DNA of 64,000 nucleotides, taken from Vitis vinifera. Taxonomy: Eukaryota > Streptophyta > Magnoliopsida > Vitales > Vitaceae. The stretch lies in NCBI RefSeq assembly GCF_030704535.1, contig NC_081817.1:7136001-7200000 (forward strand), read 5' to 3'. This document shows, in pieces, positions 55,295-64,000 of the stretch (positions within the stretch are counted from its first letter, which is position 1; each line of letters starts with the position of its first letter). Position numbers and translations under genes: made by a program. The notes under the pieces are model-generated. The model was given only the letters and a program-made list of their open reading frames with translations. It was not told the origin of the DNA and searched no databases.

Positions 55295-55963
55295 TTTGAA
55301 ACAAAAATTATCTTTGGTATTTGAATCTCAAATATAAAACCACATCGAGAAGGTGCTTCTATTGGGGGAGACCATCCTTTTTAACCAACGAAAACTATTT
55401 TCATTAAAAAGTGAGAATATAAAAAAAATTTCAAAATACAAAACGCAAAAAAATGGAATATCGTTGAATTTGGTTAGTCTCTTCCTTAAGTGTCGGATAG
55501 AGAAGGTAGACAAATTGAAATGCATACACACTTTGTCAAGCATGGAGAATCACATGACTGGTATGGTTCAAATGGTACCATAAACTCCCAATAATAAGTA
55601 AGAAGAACTAGAATCTTGTAATCAAAAGAACAATTACCATCATATAGCATGCAAAAAGATACTCAAACACAAATTACAACATGTAAGTAATTGTACGATT
55701 CCAAAAAGAAAAAAGGGCACAACTTGACTCAATAGACAAATAATTCCGCTACTCAGTTTAATCTCATCTCCTTAAAGCAACTTAATTTAGGTTGTAGATT
55801 CAGCAAATCTTGCAAGATTTTCTCCCTTTGTTTTTGATACTCTGAAACTTTGAGCACATATTGTTCTGATTCTGAGAGATATTGCTTATTATTACAGTGG
55901 CTTGGGAAATAGGTAGGGCTGCTGAATGCCCATTTCAATGTAGATGAACTGACCTAGCAACTT
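55295..55963. other. 3' flank of the ACBP4/5-type gene
   Basis: Transition from repeat-derived DNA to the probable 3' UTR of the minus-strand gene ending at 55964. Small frames here have no recognised similarity. Confidence 0.4.
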
Positions 55964-58900
55964 TTATGTATTGGGTGTTCCAGCTATCCATCGCCACACA
56001 CCTCCAGAACCTTGTCTTTGAGCAGCTGCCACCTCCATATTACGTTCCAACATAGATTTCTGGCGCCGGAGTAATTGCACCTCATCCTCTATGGACTGCA
56101 AAGTCTCTAGCATCTTTTGCAGTTCTGCAATTTGTGCCTGAAAATCCCATCATCAAAGAATTCAACCATTCTATTCTAATAATTTGTTTTTAAAATATAT
56201 ACATTGGATGACCTAAAGGAAGGTGAACCTCCAGGTAATTATTGGCATTTGGCATTCAATACCGGGCCCAAAAGTGCAGAATAGTATCCAATTATTAACC
56301 AGAAAGAAGAAAATATTATATGCTAAATAAGTTAAATGGAAGAAGTATGAGGTAAAGGGAAACCTCCAGTTTTGAGCATCTTGATCTTTCCACTACCAGT
56401 TGACCTTGGACCGAATGGAGTTCCTGAAGGAAATTGGTAAAGAATCATGAAAATTTTGGCCATTAGATGATGAAAACAATGAGCTGTATAAGTCATTTGA
56501 CAAATTGATAGTACCTTGGACAACTCAGCATAGGTACCATTGATGTCATCAATCTTTTCCTTGAGCCTAGAATTTTCTGCTTTGACTTCGGCAACTGAAG
56601 ATTCCAAGACTTTATTTTCTTCTCTAATTGCATTGATTTCAATACTAAAATCCTGGGCAGAATTATTTTCTTTTACTCCCCCAAAGTTTGAATCTTCTGT
56701 TTCAATGAAATCCAACTTTTCAGATTTGGCCAAGGCATATGCAGCAGTAACAGAAGCTGCTGCAGCAGCTGCTGCGGGTGACTGAAATATCTTGGGGCGT
56801 GTTGAGTCTGTTGGCTTGGGTTTCATAATGAATACCTGGAATTAAAGGACATAAACATTTGAGGACAAGTTACCATGAAAAAGTGCCATGGCCTATCATG
56901 TAAAGAAATGAACAATGGTGAAGGCATGCCACAAGCTATCATGTAAAGAGAAGGACAATGGTTGACACTGGAAAATCCCAAGTAAAGCAATCATCAGGGG
57001 ATCAATTCCAATTTGTGATAACTCCAAACATTATAGTATTGAGTTCAATATGTTTCTGATGCCAGACAATTTATGCCACATCCATTTCATGACAAAGAAG
57101 AATAGAAATTACAATCTTCTCTCAGATTTTTCAATAGTTGGGACCTGAAAAAAGAAACACCTCCACTCAACTAGAGCTTTATAGAAGCTACCAAACTATT
57201 TCTCTTAGTTAAGGTGAGTTTGACCATTTTTAGGAGCCAAAACAGCACAAGTCACAAGATTTAAAATTTTCTTGTTCTTTTTCTCGTCAATTTTCTTGGC
57301 AATTAAACCAAAGGGTGAACGGCAGTTCTTGTAATTAGCATCTCTGTGTAGTCCAAAGTGATCATGTGGATCGAACACCCCCATAAACTCATTTTTTCTG
57401 CTGCTGATGCCATAACACACTAATCATAAATAAGTCTTTCATTGAAATTCTAAATAAATAAATGAAATAATTTAAATACTATTGAAAGTACAAACGGAAT
57501 TACTCAGGGTCTGTTTGGAAACTTTTCTTGAAAATAGTTTTCTATTCTTTAGATCAAACAACAGTTTTCTAACTCAGAAAACATGTTCGCCAAATTTTGG
57601 ACAAAAAAAAGGTTTTTTGAGAATGTATTCAGAAAAACAAGTTTTTTTAGAACAAATTTAAGGTGTTTTTAGTTGCTTTTGCAGAGAATTCTATACAACA
57701 GTTAAAATATAAAAAATATTTTGGAAACTTTTATATTGCATATAATGTACAATATCTTCATAAAGAATAAGTGGAGAAAATTATTTATCATGTTTGAATT
57801 CCTAAACAGAATTTCACTTCCGAAAACAACAGAGAACTATTTTTAAGAACTGTTCTCAAAAACTGTATTTTGATAACTGTTATTGAAAATGTTCCCAAAT
57901 GGTCTTTCAATTTCTGGAAGATATCTCTACATGGCCTACTCAAAAGAAAACATAAAATATTAAAAAAAAAATTAAAAATAGCAAACTGTAAAGTTGTATG
58001 GAGTTTGATGAGGAGGTCAATGACCTATTTTGCTTCTGTCATTCAAATAGCACATAAGTTTTGAAGAATGTGTCTTTCCACTAATTAAACACTCGCTATT
58101 TTATATGATCAACAGAAATCAAGCACAGCAAAATCTACTAATGGGAATTAAGAACAAGATTCAAGTAAAGAATTGATGCAATATTAACAACTTCAACACA
58201 ATAATGAAACTTTTCACTTCACATTTTTTTGCCACAATCAGACGAAAATTGGAAATGCACCCACAAGTACAACCTTAATAGATAAAAATAAAATTAAAAA
58301 TAAAAAAATGGATAAATTTAAGTTAATTATATTGAACAAGTTTTATAATACGTACCTCATTATTATACTTGCCATTGTAGCCACCAAAAGTGACCAAATG
58401 CTTCTCTCCATTGACTGATGCTGAGCAAACATTGAGGCCCTGTTTTCAAGTTTAGGCTTAATATACTTGCTATTCAGGTATATGACAGCAGATATCCATG
58501 TATATAACATAGCAGTAAATTAGACTTTCTGAAATCAAATTGAACATCATCAAAATGTGGTCCTTTTGTATACAAATTTGGAGCACATACCAAGGATAGA
58601 TGCTTGGAATTGTTCCACAAAAGAATCTCTATTCTCCAATTTTGACATTTGTTAATGTTTATATTACATTGAACTCAACTTAGCAAAATCCAGGCTACTA
58701 TTAATATGAACTAGAAACAAAATATAAAACATAGATAAGCTTGTATAATTTCAGGATTGAACAAATCATTTATTTCCCTTATAATAAGATTAGTTCAAAA
58801 GGGTTGGAGCCGGTAAAGAAGCAAAGCTAAAGGCCTTAAAGCAACAGTTTGGCGCCAGCATCATTTATATATGTAGATATACAACATCCATCAGAAAACT

Positions 58901-61089
58901 GACATATCAATATCATTCATTACATGGAACAAAATTGATATGGCATCCCAACATGAAAATGGCATGATTGATCAGTTGGATATTGCACAAAAAAATTATG
59001 GAAACAGAAAGCTGGAACTAACAACTAATAATTATGAAAATGCTCTCTGATGCTCAGACTATGAGTTCCTAGTAAAGAGAATGTTAAAACTATGAGTTCC
59101 TAATTATTCAAATGCTTAAAATAATGTAGACTGGAAAAGACACAAAATGGATACCTCACTAGCAAGAGGATCCCTTTCCTTGACCCTTGTCAACACTGAC
59201 CAGCCAAGCTTAGACATATTAAACACAAGGGTTTCTGGGGTACCTGTACACAAAATTTGAGTCTATAAATACCACCAACATATGTATAGATAAACACCAA
59301 ACAAACTTGCATCACATACCAGAATAAAATATAAATATTGCAACTTTCTACATACCACTTCTATTATCTCCACCACCAACAATATACCAGTTTTCATCAA
59401 TGGTTGTACCAGCATGCCCTGCCCTAGGAGTCACCAAATCGCCTTGGATTTGTGGCTGGGACCACTCCATCTGCAATGGAGGAAGATCTTATCATGTTGA
59501 ACAGTGGTGTAAAACCAAAAATTTTAAATATTCTTTAGGGTTGGTGAGCACTTTAGCTATATGATTCATGATGCTTCATTCAGCAAGGACTAGAAAACAA
59601 ATTCATTGCCCTCCAAAATGATTTTCAAGCCTAAGGTCTCTCACAAGATTATGGTTTTGGCTTTGTTAGTAGCACATAATAAAGTTTATTCCAATGACAT
59701 GCATCAAATTAGAAGACCAAGAAACCTCTTTCCCTGAATACTCATGCCATATAAAAGGAGCAACAAGATAACCAGTTCTGTTTGGGTGTCCATTAACAAA
59801 ATATTTTACAGCATTCCACTTTGATCCATAATGAGGGAACTGAGAACAGTGCTTTCTAGAGGAATACTTCCTCACTTCACATTTCTAAGAAGTACCCTTT
59901 AGGTTGAATGAAATGAAGTTGTGACAAGAACACTTCAAGAAATTTAGGCCAAGTCAGGATAAAACGATTTTCAAGTATCATTTAGGCTTATTCTAAACCA
60001 GCAGGGATAGGAAATGTGATTCAATATGAGGTTCTTGCCTCTAGAATGGACGTGAACTTCCAGTAGACTCAAAATTCCTTGAATCACGAGGTTACTTTCC
60101 TAGAAAAAGAGACACACTGCATCTTGAGGGCTCTAAGAGAGGCATTTTACCCTCCTCAGTCATATTTATCTTTGAGTGGTTAAAGCTATTTCCCATTATT
60201 TCCTTCTCTATCTTTGCTCTCTTGTAAGATGCTATCCTCTCTTATAGATCTAATCTCTTTCTAATAAATTTGGGTTTCCTATCAGAAGTGGATCTCTATT
60301 AGCTCAAATAAATTATTTCTGTTCTATTGTCTTGTCAAGGTTTGCAGAGAAAGTAATATATTATGTACTCCAAATGAAGATTACATAAAAAAATTTGCCA
60401 AAAAGTGATTTTTTGAAGAACAAATATTTTAGTACAAGTTCCAAAATATTGGCTAGTGGAACATAGAAATAAAATAATCCTGTTTCCTACTTGTTCTAAA
60501 TACCACAGGGAAAATCCAAAATCCCACAGGACAAAAGACAAACATAGAGGAGAAATTCTGAAAACATGAAGACTTTTTATTTTATTTTATTTAAGTGAAT
60601 GATGCAATCATTAGTTAAAGATGGTGAAAACATACTTTAATGCCTAAATTTCTTGTAATGAAACAGATCAAAAGCCTCCTGCTAGAATTTAGTTTGTCTC
60701 AAGAAGATAAAGCCGAAGACCAATTCAACAAAAATAAAAAATAAAATGCCTCTTGGTCTTGCTTTTCATAAGTTCTATAACAAGATAAAACCTTACTAAA
60801 TCATGGTGCAAAGTCACAATATTGGTCATTAACTTGGAGGGTCCTAAGGCACATTAGTCTCATATCTTGGATTGGTATAAGAAGATACGCAAAATATGTT
60901 AATTAAAGAACTTCAAAATTTTTAAGAGAATTGTTGAAATTATCACAAAAATAAATACAATCACATAGACTTAAAAAATTAATAAATATATATAGAGAGA
61001 GAGAACATTATCCATATGGTGATAGAAGCATGTTGGAATAGATTTAAAACATTTTTATTTATCACCTCATACTAAATATTAGATAAAAA

Positions 61090-61131
<42 letters not shown>

Positions 61132-61355
61132 GAAATAATTTTGTTTCAATTAGATATTTTAAATTTTTTTTAAAAAAAACTTAACCATTAAAAAAATAAC
61201 CATGAATCACCTTTAAAAATATAAATATCATTTTTCCCATCAAATATATTATAAATAAAACCACTATAAAAAAAATAAATAAATAAATAAAGAAAAGATT
61301 TTTATCATTTTTATTTTCATTTGCATAAACAAATTTTAATATATCTATCTATCTA

Positions 61356-61391
<36 letters not shown>

Positions 61392-63958
61392 TACTTCTAT
61401 CCATTAATTTTAAATTTTTATATTCCATTTACTTTACATAAACCTAGATATTTATAATCCAATCAAACACCTGTCTCCCATTTCCCTCCACTGCAACCAT
61501 TCCCCTATCCATCAGAAAACCCTCTCTCTCGTTTCTCTACAACATACCTATTTCTGCAAAATACCCCTTTCATCATCTCTACACAATACACATTCACCCT
61601 CAGCAGACAACTTCTCACAGCATCTCTCCACAATACCCATTTCTCTGCAATATACCCATTTCTCACATCTCTCCACAGTACCCATTTCTTTGAAAAATAC
61701 TCATTTCACCTCTCAGCGACAACTTCTCACATAATCTCGATGGTTTGAGGGCATTAAATTGGAGATAGATCAGCCATATGAGAATGGAAAAGCTTAGGTC
61801 TGAAGAATGAAGATGCAAATCAAGACTCAAGCTCTGAACCTTCCTTCCAAAGTTCTTCATTTTGATGGTTTTCTATTTCTCCATTGATTTTGACTCGATT
61901 ATCGGTCTAGTACCAGTCATGGCTGAGGCAGATACAACTTGGCCGAGGCCAAGATTTTGCACCTTGTCAGTATGACCTTAGCCCTTAATTCACTCTAACA
62001 CCAAGCATAAAACACAAATAGCATCACTAAAATTAGGTAAATAGCATGAATACTAACACAACAATATCTTTGAATGATAACCACTTCACCACCTTTCTTG
62101 AGTCAAGATAACTCAAGTTCAGATTTGGCCCCATCAGATGCCCAACAAACCTGTACACTATTCCTTTCTTTGACCTTTTAAACCAATCAATACACTATAT
62201 ATTTAGCCTCAAAGAGATTACACAAACCTCGGCTACTGGCCTAATCATTGTCCACATGAAAACAAAAGCTTAAGAACATAAATCAGCATCATGCACTCTC
62301 ATCATAAAATAAGCTCCCCATCCTTGGATGCCAATAATATGGTGAAGTTAGTTAACATAGCCAAAAATTTCCCAAATGTGAAGTGCTGCGAAGAAAGCCC
62401 AAATCAAAACCCCCTTGCATAATTTTTTTAACAGAAGAAATTTGAAATATATGTGAATAAAGTAACCAATTATATTTGCTGTGACAGTTTCAAGTTCAAC
62501 CGGAATGACGGACCCATAAAGTTTGCATCTAAGTGGAAAAATATTTATCTTATTAAATGGATGCTGACCCACATACCTTAAATTCAATAATCACACCAGA
62601 AATTCATAAGAGAAACACCATAATCAGACAACACAATGGATCTTGTTAACTACTTTACACTTGATAGATGTATGTTGACAATCATTAACAAGAATGAAAA
62701 AAGAAAAAAAGATAGCAGCTTCTTTTGGGACAGATGTAAATTGTATGATCCTGCCTATCGAAGCATTACATACACAAAAATACCAAAAAAGGAATTCAGG
62801 CAGTTTAATTTTGATCAGGACTTAACAAACCACTACTCAACCAAGAAATTGAAACACATTAACATTCAGCTTATATGCTAAACTACAATTCAATTAAAGA
62901 ACAAAACAAATTCCAAAAAGTTAAACACTTACAGTTTGCAAATCTAGTATGTGAAGATCATTGAAAAATATTGAATGCGAACAACCGCCAAAAATGAGAA
63001 GGTAGCGCTCCGCATGCACTGCAGCTGTATGATCAAATCTGGGAGCTGGAGGTGTCTGCCTATCAAAACACAAGAAAATGAAGCAGAACCCTTCTGAAAG
63101 CAAGTTTGTGACTTCTCATAAAGTAAATTAGATACTTACGTAGCCTCCACCACATCCCAAGTCATTGTATCTAGATCAAGAACATGGACATCATTCAGCA
63201 GATGTCTGCTCCTATCTTCTCCACCAAACATTATCAATCTAGAGCCAACCAGTGTTACAGATTGTCCCCCACGAGCCACCTGGAAAATACTCCATAATCA
63301 TACTAACCATTAATTCCATTAGCCAACAAACACTAATACAACTGCAAATATAAATAGGAAGAAAAGTAGATTGAGATAGTCATTCTCCCATGTAAAAGAT
63401 TGCAAGAGAGAGAGAAAGAAGAAACAATAAAATGATTTTGAGAAGCCCTAAGCCTAAGGACAAAAAGTCAAACTACATCAGTTAGTTACCGGAACTTTTC
63501 CTGAGGTCTTGATAACACCGCACTGTTGTGTTTCGAGATCAATAGCCCTCACTGCAAGCAGTTTGTTAAACATGAGAAAAGGTTCAAAAGAAAATCACAT
63601 AATTTCTTATCCATTGGGACTAAGAGCAAAGTGGCTCAACAATAAGCTAACCTGTTACACCATCAGAAGAATTCTTTGAATGACCACCAAGTATAAGAAG
63701 TTTGTTTCCCCACTTAATCTGCCAAAATTAAAATTGTCTAAATGGTTATAAGTGCCATCATTATATGAACAAATTAAACTCATACAAAAGTAGAATTTAA
63801 GGATGTAAAAAAAAAAAAAAAAAAAATGGAACTTTTACCATATTGTGACCAGAGGTGGCTGGAAAAACTTCCTGTAAGTTATTTTCTTCAACTTTATCAG
63901 CATTCGATTCCATTTTCAGTTTTAGAGCAGACCATGCCAAACTTCTAAGATCAAAGAC
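55964..63958 (-). CDS. Acyl-CoA-binding domain/kelch protein (ACBP4/ACBP5-like), 3' part
   Basis: Eleven exons in coding order: 63958-63839, 63718-63652, 63551-63490, 63279-63140, 63059-62933, 59470-59356, 59243-59155, 58439-58356, 56835-56515, 56423-56364, 56137-55964, all GT-AG with continuous phase; the 5' end is off the window. Kelch beta-propeller repeats are evident (KLLILGGHSKNSSDG, RLIMFGGEDRS, YLLIFGGCSHSIFFNDLHIL, WYIVGGGDNRSG, HLVTFGGYNGKYNNE). Next come KPKPTDSTRPKIFQS, an Ala-rich run (PAAAAAAASVTAAYALAKSE), a long coiled coil (INAIREENKVLESSVAEVKA; LQSIEDEVQLLRRQKS) and the end GGVWRWIAGTPNT. Plant ACBP4/ACBP5 have an N-terminal acyl-CoA-binding domain, these kelch repeats and the same C-terminus, and are cytosolic carriers of long-chain acyl-CoA. 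The acyl-CoA-binding domain itself is not visible here. A 3.5-kb intron (59471-62932) carries repeats. Confidence 0.92.
57507..57905. mobile_element. MITE-like insertion in an ACBP4/5-type intron
   Basis: Starts GGGTCTGTTTGGAAAC and ends ...GTTCCCAAATGGTCTTT; the two ends are imperfect inverted copies over about 15 bases. The body is rich in TTTTC/GAAAA and has no frame. The related duplicated segment near 30150 runs through this point without the insert, supporting a discrete insertion. No target duplication was settled. Confidence 0.55.
59471..62932. other. Large repeat-bearing intron of the ACBP4/5-type gene
   Basis: Contains the source or sister copy of 33885-34920 (at 59790-60730 and 62000-62110). 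Also (TA)n at about 61098-61128, a (TCTA)n/(TA)n compound run at about 61340-61388, and AT-rich DNA. No exon was recognised inside, and the flanking exons join in phase (LQT|MEWSQ). Confidence 0.7.
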
Positions 63959-64000
63959 CTGAAACATAGCATCATTATCACAGGACCCACAAGAAAGGAC

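Overview
The window is nuclear DNA from a flowering plant, very probably a woody eudicot. Genes are split into many GT-AG exons, AT content is high, and there are LINE, TRIM, hAT-MITE and Ty1-copia remnants. The repeat types and protein sequences look like grapevine (Vitis), but that assignment is from memory, not from a search. No bacterial-style operons, CRISPR arrays, rRNA or convincing tRNA genes were found.

Left third (1-20 kb) is gene-bearing. A membrane-tethered NAC transcription factor (NAC053/NAC078 type, six exons, 560 aa) runs on + at 954-6463. Chloroplast NADP-malate dehydrogenase (14 exons, 437 aa, both regulatory cysteine pairs present, one GC-AG intron) runs on - at 10369-15640. 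A 4-coumarate:CoA ligase-like peroxisomal enzyme (four exons, 569 aa, ending in SKL) runs on + at 17989-19929. A 555-bp hAT-type MITE with an 8-bp target duplication lies between the last two.

Middle (20-39 kb) is a graveyard of broken genes. It holds an SKU5/monocopper-oxidase exon fragment (20.8-21.1 kb), a RabC/Rab18-like GTPase pseudogene spread over 21.9-28.5 kb with frameshifts, and a degenerate ~75-bp minisatellite split by a ~397-bp TRIM with two LTRs and a tRNA-Met primer site. It also holds degraded copies of pieces of the kelch gene found at the right end. Two type I MADS-box relatives follow: one carries five exact-period 129-bp (43-aa) in-frame repeats and a frameshift in the MADS box, with a nested tandem array just upstream; the second has a Ty1-copia element inserted upstream of it.

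Right-middle (39-55.9 kb) is repeat-derived and has no credible intact gene. It holds a ~50-bp minisatellite, a decayed Ty1-copia gag region interrupted by a 2279-bp TG...CA insertion with 5-bp target duplications (a solo-LTR candidate), a proline-rich pseudogene, and further copia LTR-like sequence.

Right end (55964-63958, -) is the 3' portion of an acyl-CoA-binding/kelch protein of the ACBP4/ACBP5 type. It has kelch repeats, then an Ala-rich segment and a coiled coil. Its 5' end, including any acyl-CoA-binding domain, lies beyond the window.

The three complete genes share no pathway: stress transcription, plastid redox export, and peroxisomal acyl activation. Their adjacency looks incidental.
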